A stretch of 28,459 nucleotides of DNA from JAVKFF01 sp040226215. Its GTDB lineage: Bacteria; Pseudomonadota; Alphaproteobacteria; DSM-16000; Inquilinaceae. Made by a program: the position numbers and the translations under genes. This document shows positions 8,990-17,793 of the stretch, piece after piece; the stretch's first letter is position 1; each line of letters starts with the position of its first letter. Under the pieces are notes generated by a model that was not told where the DNA came from, did no database searches, and was given only the letters and a program-made list of their open reading frames with translations. The DNA is taken from assembly GCA_040226215.1 (NCBI GenBank), contig JAVKFF010000053.1, forward strand, positions 1 to 28,459, read 5' to 3'.

Positions 8990-10284
8990 TGGAGATGGTC
9001 CTTCTCTTCGGCCTGCTTTTCCTATTCATCGCGATCGGGATGCAGGTGCCGCTGGCGCTCGCCGCCTCCATGCTGGCGACCATCCTGCTGGCGATGCCGC
9101 TGCTCGACCCGGTGATCCTGGCGCAGCGCGCGGTCGGAACGATGGCTCGTGCCTGGCCGCTGCTGACAATCCCGATGTTCATCATGCTGGGCGAGATCTT
9201 CAAGGTCGGCACGATCTCCCAGCGCATCGTCGATGTAGCGAACATCCTGGTCGGCCGCCTGCCGGGCGGCCTTGCCATCGTCAACATCGTCTCGAGCTAC
9301 TTCTTCGGCGGCATCTCTGGATCCGCCAGCGCCGACACCTCGGCCGTCGGCGGCGTAATGATTCCGCTGATGAAGAAAGAGGGCTATCCCTCAGCCTTCG
9401 CGACCGTCGTGACGATCACCTCTTCGACTCTCGGGCCGATCGTGCCGCCCAGCGTCCTCGTCATCCTGATCGCCTGGGTCACCGAGCAGTCGGTCGGCAC
9501 GCTGTTCCTGGCCGGCTACGTGCCGGCGTTCGCCAGCATGCTAGGCCTCATCGCGGTCAGCATGATCATCTCCGCGCGTCGCGGCTACCCGCGCCATCCC
9601 ACGCCACCGCTGGGTGAGGCGCTGCGTATCGTCACCGGCGCGCTGCCTATCCTGGTGACACCGTTCATCATCGTCGCCTCCATCGTCTCGGGCGTGGTGA
9701 CGATCGTCGAGTCCTCGGTGATCGCACTTATCTGGGCACTGCTGATCGCCACCTTCTGGTATCGCGAACTGAAGTGGCACCACCTCTGGACGATCCTGCG
9801 CAACACTGTGGCGACCACCGCCTTTGTCGGCCTGCTGCTGGCCTTCGCCGCCGCCTTCGCCTGGCTCGTCACCTTCTCCGGCCTGCCGCGCGATGTATCG
9901 CAGACACTTGTGGCGGCGAATGTCGGGCCGATCGGATTCCTGCTGATAACCATGGTCGCCTTTCTCGTCCTCGGTACCTTTCTCAATGCCGGGGAGATCG
10001 TTCTGATGGCGATCCCCATCCTCTATCCGGCGGCATTGGCGATCGGCATCGATCCCGTTCATTTTTGCATGGTGGCAGCGCTGTCCATGGTCATCGGCAA
10101 CGTCACGCCCCCGGTCGGTCTGTGCCTGTTCATCGGCTGTGCGATCAGCGGCGACAAGGTGGAAGATCTGATCGGACCTCTGATCCCCTATGTGCTGGTG
10201 ATGATCTGCGTGATCGTCCTGCTCATCCTCGTGCCCGACGTGGTCCTCTGGCTGCCGGGCTTGTTTGGCTATTCACCATTGTGA
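8989..10284 (+). CDS. dctM: TRAP transporter large permease DctM
   Basis: A 431-residue polytopic membrane protein with about 12 hydrophobic segments, the full DctM length. Family motifs include FGGISGSASADTSAVG (about 104-119), SSTLGPIVPPSVLVILI and, near the C-terminus, GNVTPPVGLCLFIGCAISG. The start at 8989 overlaps the dctQ stop and is preferred over the longer open frame upstream, which lies inside dctQ. It catalyses sodium-driven uptake of the ligand delivered by DctP. Confidence 0.94.
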   Translation: MEMVLLFGLLFLFIAIGMQVPLALAASMLATILLAMPLLDPVILAQRAVGTMARAWPLLTIPMFIMLGEIFKVGTISQRIVDVANILVGRLPGGLAIVNIVSSYFFGGISGSASADTSAVGGVMIPLMKKEGYPSAFATVVTITSSTLGPIVPPSVLVILIAWVTEQSVGTLFLAGYVPAFASMLGLIAVSMIISARRGYPRHPTPPLGEALRIVTGALPILVTPFIIVASIVSGVVTIVESSVIALIWALLIATFWYRELKWHHLWTILRNTVATTAFVGLLLAFAAAFAWLVTFSGLPRDVSQTLVAANVGPIGFLLITMVAFLVLGTFLNAGEIVLMAIPILYPAALAIGIDPVHFCMVAALSMVIGNVTPPVGLCLFIGCAISGDKVEDLIGPLIPYVLVMICVIVLLILVPDVVLWLPGLFGYSPL

Positions 10285-10294
10285 AGAGATCGAA

Positions 10295-11635
10295 ATGAGA
10301 GAACCCATCACACTCGAATACGACCTCGTCGTGTTCGGCGGCGGTCCAGGCGGCATGTCTGCGGCGGTCGCGGCCGGCCGCCAAGGTCTCAAGGTCGCCC
10401 TGGTCGAGCGCTCCGCGGTCATCGCTGGCACCGTCAATGTCGGTCTCTGCCTGCACGGCTTCGAAGACGGCCACGGCAAGCGAGTGGTCGGAGGAGCCTC
10501 CTGGGAATTGATCCAGCGCTGCATCGACGAGGGCGGATCGGTCGGGCCTACCCGATTGCATGACGCGCACATGTACTCCACCACGCCGGTTGACATGGCG
10601 GTGCTTCAGAAGTGCGGGCTCGACATGCTGGAAGAAGCAGGAGTGGACTGCTGGTTCCACACCCTGGCGACCGAGCCGGTCCTCGACGGCAGCCGGGTGA
10701 CCGCGGTCAGGGCATGGTCGAATTCAGGCGAGTTCGAGTTTCGCGCAGCGACTTTCATCGACGCGACGGGCCATGCCGATATCGCCTACCGGGCCGGCGT
10801 GCCGATGCGCTCGGGGCGCGTCGCCGACGGCGCGATGCAGCCCATGACGCTCGGCCTGACCATGGCGCCGGTCGACATCGACGCCATGATGACAGCCATC
10901 GGCGAGGGCTACGGCATGGCGGTGAAGCCTGGGACGGAGCGGGAGGACTTTGTCTGGTTTGCACTCAACCTCTCGCCCTGGCGCGACGAGATCGAGGGGA
11001 TCGGCATCCGGCTGGGCAACAAGGGCACTTGCTGGGGCAACTCCATCTACCCACGCATCGTCAACCTCAACGCAGTCAAGATCATCGGCCTGAACGGCGC
11101 CGACACGCGCGAACTCTCGCGAGCCGAAGTCGCGGCACGGCGCATCGCCGTCAACTTCACCCGGTTCATGCGCGAGAACGTGCCGGGTTTCGGCGAGGCC
11201 TACATCACGCGCACCTCGCCCTGGATAGGCATCCGGGAAACGCGCCATATCGACGGCCTCTACACGCTGAGCGACGAAGACGCGGTGGACGGCCACGTTC
11301 CGGAAGACAGCATCGCGCTCTGCGGCTATCCCATCGACATCCACGACCCCAAGGACGGTGTGGCGGAGTTCCAGGCAGTTGGCGGTGGCCGATTCGGCAT
11401 CTCCTACCGCGCGCTGGTTCCGCGGACAATTGACAACCTATTGATCAGTGGCCGCGGAATCTCCGCCTCTGACAAGGCGTTCGGCTCTGTCCGTGTGATG
11501 GGAACCTGCCTGGCCATCGGTGAAGCCTGCGCCTATGCAACGTCGCTGGCGCGACACCGGAACGCTGACGTAGCCAGCATCGACGGCGTGGCGGTACGCC
11601 AAGCGTTGGAAGCGGACGGCGTCCTGTTGCCCTGA
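10295..11635 (+). CDS. FAD-dependent oxidoreductase (PF12831-type)
   Basis: A 446-residue flavoprotein. The dinucleotide motif VVFGGGPGGMSAA is at 12-24, with an acidic residue ending the second strand (ALVERS). The FAD-family DATGHADIAYRAG segment lies mid-protein, and the C-terminal ISGRGISASDKAFGSVRVMGTCLAIGEA pattern is characteristic of the FAD_oxidored family. A cysteine in the NVGLCLHGFE segment follows the FAD motif. The ATG at 10295 has a GAAGAG site; the upstream TTG overlaps dctM. Its role in a threonate-type pathway is unclear. It could oxidise or epimerise a precursor so that it enters as the kinase substrate. No signal peptide is visible, so it is probably cytoplasmic. Confidence 0.82.
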   Translation: MREPITLEYDLVVFGGGPGGMSAAVAAGRQGLKVALVERSAVIAGTVNVGLCLHGFEDGHGKRVVGGASWELIQRCIDEGGSVGPTRLHDAHMYSTTPVDMAVLQKCGLDMLEEAGVDCWFHTLATEPVLDGSRVTAVRAWSNSGEFEFRAATFIDATGHADIAYRAGVPMRSGRVADGAMQPMTLGLTMAPVDIDAMMTAIGEGYGMAVKPGTEREDFVWFALNLSPWRDEIEGIGIRLGNKGTCWGNSIYPRIVNLNAVKIIGLNGADTRELSRAEVAARRIAVNFTRFMRENVPGFGEAYITRTSPWIGIRETRHIDGLYTLSDEDAVDGHVPEDSIALCGYPIDIHDPKDGVAEFQAVGGGRFGISYRALVPRTIDNLLISGRGISASDKAFGSVRVMGTCLAIGEACAYATSLARHRNADVASIDGVAVRQALEADGVLLP

Positions 11636-11738
11636 CTGGCGTCCGAGACGATGCTGTCTCTGTCGGCAGCCGTGGTATGGGACAGCCGCTGCCTGAACGC
11701 CACGACGGCGGCCGGATGATCGAGGCGCGCGAGGAGAG

Positions 11739-12518
11739 ATGCTGAAGGAAAGACGGCATGCCCTGATCGTGGAGCGTATCCGCGCCAGCGGTGCCGCGAC
11801 CATCGGTGAACTCAGCGAGGCGATCGGCGTCTCCGGCTCAACTGTTCGCCGCGATCTGAAGTCACTCAGCGAACGCGGCCAGGTCCGACTGACCCACGGC
11901 GGTGCGGTCCTGCCGCAGGAGCATCTGGCCGCGTTCGAGCTGGATAGCACTCTGGCTGCGGAGATCGCGCCGCGCCAGAAATCCGCCATAGGCAAGTTCG
12001 CCGCCTCGCTGGTGGAACCGGGCCAGACCGTGATCTTCGACAGTTCCACCACCGTGCTGGCCGCTGCGTGGGCGATTCTCGAACGAGAGCTGACGATCAC
12101 CGCCATCACCAACAGCCTCGAGATCGCCACCAGCCTGTCGCGCAGCCGGACGATCGAGGTCATCACAGTCGGCGGCCGGGTCCGGCTCGGCTCGCCCACT
12201 CTCACCGGTCCGCCGGGGCTGTCGTTTCTGGAAGACCTGCACGCCGACCTTGCGCTGCTGGGCACGCACGCGATAAGCGGCACACTTCTGACCGAGACCT
12301 CGCTCGACGTCATCGCCATGAAGCGTGCGATGATCGCGGCCTCCCGGCGCGCCATGGTGCTGGCCGACGACAGCAAGTTCCAGCCGCCAGCCTTGTTCAC
12401 GATCTGCCATATAGATCAGATCGACGAGGTCGTCACGAATGCCGGCGCTGATGCCGAAGCCCTCTCCATCCTGCGGGATGCGGGGTGCCGGGTGCATCTG
12501 GCGCCCTGCACTCCCTGA
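11739..12518 (+). CDS. DeoR-family transcriptional regulator
   Basis: A 259-residue regulator. The N-terminal winged helix-turn-helix has the DeoR signature: TIGELSEAIGVSGSTVRRDL (21-40), then SERGQVRLTHGGAV (44-57). The C-terminal sugar-phosphate-sensing domain includes VIFDSSTTVLA, TAITNSLEIA, and MKRAMIAASRRAMVLADDSKF with its conserved DDSKF. A GAGGAGAG site precedes the ATG. It lies inside the acid-sugar operon, 103 bases after the flavoprotein and 17 bases before the kinase. DeoR proteins normally respond to a phosphorylated intermediate, here plausibly the 4-phospho acid, and repress their own operon. Confidence 0.93.
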   Translation: MLKERRHALIVERIRASGAATIGELSEAIGVSGSTVRRDLKSLSERGQVRLTHGGAVLPQEHLAAFELDSTLAAEIAPRQKSAIGKFAASLVEPGQTVIFDSSTTVLAAAWAILERELTITAITNSLEIATSLSRSRTIEVITVGGRVRLGSPTLTGPPGLSFLEDLHADLALLGTHAISGTLLTETSLDVIAMKRAMIAASRRAMVLADDSKFQPPALFTICHIDQIDEVVTNAGADAEALSILRDAGCRVHLAPCTP

Positions 12519-12535
12519 CACGGCACGCCAGACCG

Positions 12536-13666
12536 GTGAGCACGGCCGGCATCCTCGCGGACGATCTGACCGGCGCGCTCGATGCCGGTGTCGGATTTTG
12601 CAGGACGTTCGGGCCCGTCGATTTCGTTTGCGATCCGTCAGACGCGGTTGCGGGCGGCAGTCTCGTCCTCAGCAGCGGCAGCCGCGACATGGCTGACGAG
12701 AACGCAGCGGTCAAGGCGACGCTCGAGCAGTTCGGGATGCTTGCAGGTAGGGACATCGCCTTCAAGAAGGTCGACAGCCTGATGCGCGGGCACGTGGTGG
12801 CCGAGGTCGCCGCGATCATGCGCCATAGTGGTTTCGACCACTGTCTCTTCGCGCCGGCCTTTCCGGCGCAGGGTCGGGTGACCGTGGCGGGGCGGCAATG
12901 GCTGCGAGAATCCGACGGGCGCCTTGCTGTCCTCGGTCCGGATCTCGCGAGCGCGTTCACGGCGGCAGGATTTGAGACGGCGGTGGTGTCGGTAGAGGCA
13001 GACTGGCTGCCAGAACACGCGACGATCTGGATCGGCGATGCAGCGGACGACGCTGACCTTAAGGCGTTGGCGGCGCGTGCGGCGGGTCGTGGGCGCATCC
13101 TGTATTGCGGCACGGCCGGGCTTGCCCACGCCCAGGGCGGCGGTGCGCCGTCATGGCCGCTGCCACTCCCTCCGCCCGTTCTTGCGGTCGTCGGTTCGCC
13201 ACACCCCATTACGCGGCGACAGGTGGCCGGTCTCCTGAATGGTGCGGAACCCGCCGCTATCTCCTCCCATATCGTCGCCAGGGCGGGGCAGGCGACGCTC
13301 GAGGCGGTGGACATCGGCCGGCGGGTGCGCCTGTTGCTTCCTGCACTGCCGCACGACTGTGCCACGACAGACGCCGCCGGATGGGTGGGCAGGTTGCTCG
13401 CAACTCACCTGCCGACGACGTCACCCGTCGGCACGCTCCTGGTCACGGGCGGCGAGACGCTCGCCCAGACGGTTGGGGCGATCGGCGCGCGGCGCCTTCG
13501 GCTACATGGCGAGGTCGAGGCAGGCCTCCCGGTCTCGCGGATCGCCGGCGGACCCTGGGACGGGCGCCTGCTGGTCTCCAAGTCTGGTGCCTTTGGCGAC
13601 GAGGACACGCTGGCAAGGCTGGTCGGTCCAGGTGCCGAGGAAGCCGATTGGCGCCGCCGCGGGTAG
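12536..13666 (+). CDS. dtnK: Four-carbon acid sugar kinase (DUF1537 family, DtnK-like)
   Basis: A 376-residue kinase of the PF07005/PF17042 family, which phosphorylates the terminal hydroxyl of acid sugars such as D-threonate, D-erythronate and L-threonate. Matching elements are GILADDLTGALDAG (5-18), FKKVDSLMRG (76-85), APAFPAQGRVTVAG, the domain-2 start VVGSPHPITRRQ, LLVTGGETLAQTV and GGPWDGRLLVSKSGAFGDEDTL. It is somewhat shorter than the usual 420 or so residues. The start is the GTG at 12536, since the open frame further upstream lies inside the regulator and lacks family similarity. Pairing with a PdxA2-type dehydrogenase and no aldolase gene points to the oxidative-decarboxylation branch. 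Which acid is used cannot be told from sequence. Confidence 0.88.
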   Translation: MSTAGILADDLTGALDAGVGFCRTFGPVDFVCDPSDAVAGGSLVLSSGSRDMADENAAVKATLEQFGMLAGRDIAFKKVDSLMRGHVVAEVAAIMRHSGFDHCLFAPAFPAQGRVTVAGRQWLRESDGRLAVLGPDLASAFTAAGFETAVVSVEADWLPEHATIWIGDAADDADLKALAARAAGRGRILYCGTAGLAHAQGGGAPSWPLPLPPPVLAVVGSPHPITRRQVAGLLNGAEPAAISSHIVARAGQATLEAVDIGRRVRLLLPALPHDCATTDAAGWVGRLLATHLPTTSPVGTLLVTGGETLAQTVGAIGARRLRLHGEVEAGLPVSRIAGGPWDGRLLVSKSGAFGDEDTLARLVGPGAEEADWRRRG

Positions 13667-13673
13667 AATCCGG

Positions 13674-14027
13674 TCAGGATTTTGCCGCGACCACCGCGAT
13701 CTCGACCTTGAGGTCGGGGAAGGCGAGCCTGGCCTCGACCGTGGCACGGACCGGCGGGTGCTCGCGGCTGACCCAGACATCCCATACCGCATTCATTGCG
13801 TCGAACCCCGCCATGTCGCTCAGCCAGATGGTGGCGCTGATCAGGTGATGCTTGTCAGAGCCAGCCCGCTCCAGCAGACTCTCAAGCTTTTCCAGGATGT
13901 TCCTGGTCTGCGCGCCGACATCAGCCTGAGGGTCGTCGGCCACAGTTCCGGCGGTGAAGATCGTGTCGCCGTGTATGACCGCCTGGCTCATTCTGGGGCC
14001 ACGGTCGAGACGCTGAATTCCGGACAT
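13674..14027 (-). CDS. ridA: RidA family (YjgF/YER057c/UK114) enamine/imine deaminase
   Basis: A 117-residue protein of the RidA family, which hydrolyses 2-imino and enamine acids released by PLP- and flavin-dependent amino acid enzymes. The family C-terminus is clear: PVRATVEARLAFPDLKVEI contains the arginine that binds the substrate carboxylate and the following glutamate. The middle has FTAGTVADDPQADVGAQTRN. The start at 14027 has GGAGG eight bases upstream; an in-frame start at 14057 has none. It is divergent from the hydantoin-type operon and ends 7 bases from the kinase of the other operon. The DadA-like enzyme encoded nearby produces imino acids, giving RidA an obvious job. Confidence 0.9.
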   Translation of the reverse strand: MSGIQRLDRGPRMSQAVIHGDTIFTAGTVADDPQADVGAQTRNILEKLESLLERAGSDKHHLISATIWLSDMAGFDAMNAVWDVWVSREHPPVRATVEARLAFPDLKVEIAVVAAKS

Positions 14028-14071
14028 CGATTGCCTCCGCTCGCTCGGAAAATTCACCCGGGAAGGTGGTG

Positions 14072-14100
14072 ATGATCGCGTTACAGTTTCGTATGGTCAA
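14072..14100 (-). promoter_or_regulatory. Predicted ridA promoter
   Basis: Reading leftward, TTGACC (14100-14095) and GATCAT (14077-14072) are 17 bases apart, with 5/6 and 4/6 matches. Transcription would start near 14065, giving a leader of about 38 bases. This is a pattern match only. Confidence 0.4.
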
Positions 14101-14113
14101 TGAAGTTTCTCAT

Positions 14114-14141
14114 TGGACATCGAAAACCGAATGTCCATAAT
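14114..14141 (+). promoter_or_regulatory. Promoter with overlapping inverted repeat for the ABC/hydantoin operon
   Basis: TGGACA (14114-14119, 5/6 match to -35) and CATAAT (14136-14141, 5/6 match to -10) are spaced by 16 bases. An inverted repeat TGGACAT (14114-14120) and ATGTCCA (14131-14137), with a 10-base spacer, overlaps both elements. That is the layout of a repressor operator. The XRE-cupin protein encoded at 25037-25720 is the nearest candidate regulator, by inference. Confidence 0.6.
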
Positions 14142-14180
14142 CTGCGCGTCACAAGGTGGATCGGATTGGGGAGTACAACG

Positions 14181-15365
14181 ATGCGCATCACCACGTCACC
14201 CATCATCGTCTTGTCGGTCGCCGCCATGGCGGCCTCGACCGTGGCTACCGCACAGGACGGCGAGCCGATCACCATCGGCGCCGCGATCGCTCTGAGCGGT
14301 ATCGTCGAGGCCTATGACGCCGACCCGGCCCGCGCGGCCGAGATGGCCATCGCCGACATCAATGCGGCCGGGGGCGTGCTGGGGCGGCCGCTCGAAATGA
14401 TCTACGCCGACACCCGCAGCGACTTCACCCAGGGTCCGATCGCCGGCATGGAGGTGATCGACAGCGGCGCCGACGTGGTGATCGTCACCGGCGATTTCGA
14501 CTTCGGCGGCGGCGCGGCGCGGGTGGCGAACGCCCAGGGCATTCTCGCGGTCTCGCCCTTCGCGGCCGATCCGCTGTTCGGCGTCCAGGGCATCGGCCCC
14601 TACGCCTTTACCTTCGCCACCGCCAGTGTGAGCTCCGGCACCATCCTGGCCGAATGGGCCCACGACCAGGGCTGGGAGACGGCCTATGTGCTGACCCAGA
14701 CCGACATCCAGTACGACCAGTCGGTGAGCGAGGCCTTCATTGCCCGCTGGGCCGAGCTTGCCGGCGAGGACGCACTGCTGGGCGAGGACGTCTTCTCGCT
14801 CGGCGACGCCTCGATCAGCGCCCAGATCACCCGCCTCAACAATCTGGCCGAGCAGCCGGACTTCATGGTGCTCTCGACCTTCACGCCGGCGGGTCCGAGC
14901 GCGCTGCGCCAGATCCGCGCCGCCGGCATCGACATTCCGGTGCTTTCGGCCGAGGACATGGATGGCGACTACTGGCTGGAGGCGGTTCCCGACCTCAGCG
15001 ACTTCTACTTCGTGGCCCTCGGCTCACTGTTCGGCGACGATCCACGGCCAGAGGTAAACGAGTTCATCGCCCGCTTCGAGAGCGAGCACGGCAACCATCC
15101 CTCAACGGCGCACACGCTGACCGGCTATTCCGCGATCGAGGGCATCGCCCGGGCGATCGAGCGTGCCGGGGAGACCGGTGGCGACGCCCTGCGGGCCCAG
15201 CTGGAAGCGTTCGATGAGGAGCCGCTGCTCGTTGGCCCGACCACGTTCAGCGCCGACACGCACATCAATTTCTACCGCCCCATGGTGGTGATGCAGGTGC
15301 AGGGCGGCGAGCACAGCGCCGTGGAGCTGCGCGAGCCGCAGGCGATTCCGGGGCAACCTCGCTGA
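14181..15365 (+). CDS. Branched-chain-type ABC transporter substrate-binding protein (LivK-like)
   Basis: A 394-residue periplasmic binding protein of the HAAT type I fold. The signal peptide has its hydrophobic core at about residues 8-19 and probable cleavage after Ala24 (ATA-QDG). The mature start is the family pattern PITIGAAIALSG, followed by AEMAIADINAAGGVLGRPLE. The ATG at 14181 has GGGGAG seven bases upstream; the frame is open to 14100, but that part contains the promoter. It is the first gene of the long rightward operon and ends two bases before the ATPase gene. The ligand is probably the cyclic ureide, carbamoyl amino acid or D-amino acid used by the downstream enzymes, which is an inference from context. 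Confidence 0.92.
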   Translation: MRITTSPIIVLSVAAMAASTVATAQDGEPITIGAAIALSGIVEAYDADPARAAEMAIADINAAGGVLGRPLEMIYADTRSDFTQGPIAGMEVIDSGADVVIVTGDFDFGGGAARVANAQGILAVSPFAADPLFGVQGIGPYAFTFATASVSSGTILAEWAHDQGWETAYVLTQTDIQYDQSVSEAFIARWAELAGEDALLGEDVFSLGDASISAQITRLNNLAEQPDFMVLSTFTPAGPSALRQIRAAGIDIPVLSAEDMDGDYWLEAVPDLSDFYFVALGSLFGDDPRPEVNEFIARFESEHGNHPSTAHTLTGYSAIEGIARAIERAGETGGDALRAQLEAFDEEPLLVGPTTFSADTHINFYRPMVVMQVQGGEHSAVELREPQAIPGQPR

Positions 15366-15367
15366 TC

Positions 15368-16912
15368 ATGGATGCCGGCAATGGAGGGGCGGGGGGCGGT
15401 GAGGGCCGCCTTCATGCCACCGACATCAGTGTCTCCTTCGACGGCATCCAGGCGCTTCGAGACGTCTCGATCGAGATCGTCCGCGGCCAGGTCCTTGGGC
15501 TGATCGGTCCGAACGGGGCTGGAAAGACCACCCTGGTCAACGTCATCACCGGGTTCCAGAAGGTCGATGCGGGACGGGTCGCCATCGACGGACGGGATAT
15601 CACCGGTAGGCCGCCCTCCGCACGCTGTGCGGCTGGCATCGCCCGGACATTTCAGGCGGCGCGACTATTCGATCGAATGTCGGTGCTGGAGAACGTGGAA
15701 CTGGCGGCGCTGGTGGCGATGAGCGACCGTCGGGCAGCGCGGGAGCGTGCGGCGGAGCTGCTCGACTGGGTCGGGCTCGGCGGGTCCGGGCAGCTCCTGG
15801 CCGATCAACTCCCGCACGGCGACAAGCGCCTGGCGGGTGTCGCCCGTGCGCTTGCGGCGTCACCCCTGTTCCTGCTGATGGATGAACCCGCCGCCGGGCT
15901 CAACGAGAGCGAGGCGCAGGACCTCATGGAGGTCATCGGCCGGGTCAGGGAGCGCTTCGACTGCGGCGTCCTCCTGATCGAGCACAACGTGCCGCTGATC
16001 ATGGCCGTGTCCGACCGTGTCCACGTGCTCAGCGAGGGGAGAAGCCTGTTCGAGGGCACGCCCCGTGAGGTCGGCGGCAGTACCGCGGTGCGCCATGCCT
16101 ATCTTGGCGCCGGGGCGGTCGCGGCCGAGACGCCGGCATCCGGAACCATGCCGCCGGCAACCGCGCCGGCGCCGCGAAAGTCGCTGCTGGAGGTCGACGC
16201 GCTCGGCGTGCGCTACGGCACGGTGGAAGCGGTGCGGAACGCGACGATCCAGGTCGAAGAGGGCGAGTGCGTCGCCATCGTCGGACCGAACGGCGCCGGC
16301 AAGTCGAGCCTGCTGCACGCAATCGCCGGTGTGGTTCGTCCGGCGGCCGGCGCGATCCGGCTGAACGGCGCGGCGCTTGCCCGCTGCACGATCGAGACCA
16401 TGGTCGGCCAGGGTGTTTCGCTGGTGCCGGAAGGACGGCACGTCTTCGCCTCGCTGACGGTGCTGGAGAACCTGCAGGCGGGTGCGACAAGGCGGACGGA
16501 TGCGGCCGCGGCGCGGCGGGACGTCGAGGCGCTGATGGACGACTTCCCGGCCCTGCGCGAGCGCGCGACGATACCGGCCGGTCGTCTGTCGGGCGGCGAG
16601 CAGCAGCAGTTGGCGATCGCCCGCGCCCTGGTCGCCAAGCCGCGCCTGCTGCTTCTCGACGAGCCGTCCCTCGGTCTGGCGCCGCTCGTGATCGATACCG
16701 TCTACGACATGCTGCGCCGGATTCACGCGGCCGGCATGTCCATCCTCCTGGTAGAGCAGGACGCCGCCCGCGCCCTGGGGTTCGCCCGGCGGGCCTATGT
16801 GCTGCGCTCGGGCTCCGTGGTGATGGCCGGTGCCTCGGCCGACCTCGCCCGCGACCCCGGGTTCGAGCATGCCTATTTCGGCTTCGACGGCGTGGAGGCC
16901 GCCGCCTCGTGA
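15368..16912 (+). CDS. livGF: Fused LivG-LivF double ABC ATPase
   Basis: One 514-residue polypeptide with two complete ABC ATPase domains, replacing the usual separate LivG and LivF. Domain 1 (about 14-248, LivG-like) has Walker A GPNGAGKTT (47-55), Walker B FLLMDEP and H-loop His206. Its signature is degenerate, LPHGDKR (148-154). Domain 2 (about 272-510, LivF-like) has Walker A GPNGAGKSS (306-314), a canonical LSGGEQ (407-412), Walker B LLLLDEP (427-433) and Gln464 at the H-loop position, as is common in LivF. A Pro/Ala-rich linker (about 250-270) joins them. There is no stop or frameshift between the domains, so this looks like a genuine fusion. Its stop overlaps the livH GTG start. Confidence 0.93.
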   Translation: MDAGNGGAGGGEGRLHATDISVSFDGIQALRDVSIEIVRGQVLGLIGPNGAGKTTLVNVITGFQKVDAGRVAIDGRDITGRPPSARCAAGIARTFQAARLFDRMSVLENVELAALVAMSDRRAARERAAELLDWVGLGGSGQLLADQLPHGDKRLAGVARALAASPLFLLMDEPAAGLNESEAQDLMEVIGRVRERFDCGVLLIEHNVPLIMAVSDRVHVLSEGRSLFEGTPREVGGSTAVRHAYLGAGAVAAETPASGTMPPATAPAPRKSLLEVDALGVRYGTVEAVRNATIQVEEGECVAIVGPNGAGKSSLLHAIAGVVRPAAGAIRLNGAALARCTIETMVGQGVSLVPEGRHVFASLTVLENLQAGATRRTDAAAARRDVEALMDDFPALRERATIPAGRLSGGEQQQLAIARALVAKPRLLLLDEPSLGLAPLVIDTVYDMLRRIHAAGMSILLVEQDAARALGFARRAYVLRSGSVVMAGASADLARDPGFEHAYFGFDGVEAAAS

Positions 16913-17793
16913 GCGCTTTCCTCCAGCACGTCGTGGACATGGTGAGCGTCGGCGGTCTCTACGCGCTGATGGCCCTGGGCATCGGCCTGATCTTCGGGAT
17001 AATGCGCCTAATCAACTTCGCGCATGGCGAGCTGATCATGGTGGGCGGCTACGCAACCTGGCTGGTCGTCGATCTGCCCGGGGTCGCCGTCATCGTGCTG
17101 ACCCTCACGATCGTCGTGCTGTTCGCGATCGGGATGGAGCGGATCGCCTTTCGTCCGCTGCGCGACGCCAGCCCGGCGACGCTGCTGGTGGCAGCTTTCG
17201 CGGTCAGCTACTTCCTGCAGAACCTGGCGCTGGTCGTGTTTGGCGGCCGGCCCAAGCCGTTCACCTTCGCCGACACCCTGATCGAGCAGGTGACGATCGC
17301 CGGCCTGCGCATCCCGCAACTGCAGGTGATGTCGCTGATCCTCACCGTGCTCACCCTGATCGGCCTCGCCGTGATCCTGAAGCGGACCAGCATCGGCGTG
17401 CAGATGCGCGCGGCCGCGCAGGATTTCCGGATGGCTCGCCTCGCCGGCATTCGCGCCAACCGCGTCATCGCACTGGCCTTCCTGATCAGCGGCGTGCTCG
17501 CCTGGGTCGTCAGCCTCGTCTACGCGGCGCAGATAGGCCAGATCAGTCCGACGATGGGACTGCAGCCCGTCATCGTGGGCTTCGTAGCGACCGTCATCGG
17601 CGGACTCGGCAGCCTCAGCGGGGCGGTGATCGGCGGCTTCCTCGTCGGCAGCCTGACAGTTGCACTACAGGCACTGTTGCCGGGCGATCTGCGCGAGTTC
17701 CGGGACGCCTTCCTGTTCACCGGCCTGCTGCTCGTCCTGCTGGTCCGGCCGTCGGGCATCATCGCCACGCGTGCCTTGAAGGAGCGCGTCTGA
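16909..17793 (+). CDS. livH: Branched-chain-type ABC permease LivH
   Basis: A 294-residue membrane permease with about eight hydrophobic segments. The N-terminal GLYALMALGIGLIFGIMRLINFAHGE is the LivH signature, and IGGLGSLSGAVIGG near residue 225 is the second family motif. The start is the GTG at 16909, which overlaps the stop of the fused ATPase; an ATG ten codons later would cut the first membrane segment. The stop overlaps the livM start (TGATG). It forms the channel with LivM. Confidence 0.93.
   Translation: MSAFLQHVVDMVSVGGLYALMALGIGLIFGIMRLINFAHGELIMVGGYATWLVVDLPGVAVIVLTLTIVVLFAIGMERIAFRPLRDASPATLLVAAFAVSYFLQNLALVVFGGRPKPFTFADTLIEQVTIAGLRIPQLQVMSLILTVLTLIGLAVILKRTSIGVQMRAAAQDFRMARLAGIRANRVIALAFLISGVLAWVVSLVYAAQIGQISPTMGLQPVIVGFVATVIGGLGSLSGAVIGGFLVGSLTVALQALLPGDLREFRDAFLFTGLLLVLLVRPSGIIATRALKERV

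Noticed and set aside
14085..14109. Direct repeat AGTTTC 19 bases apart upstream of the binding-protein gene
   Set aside because: A six-base repeat is not significant and does not coincide with promoter elements on its own.
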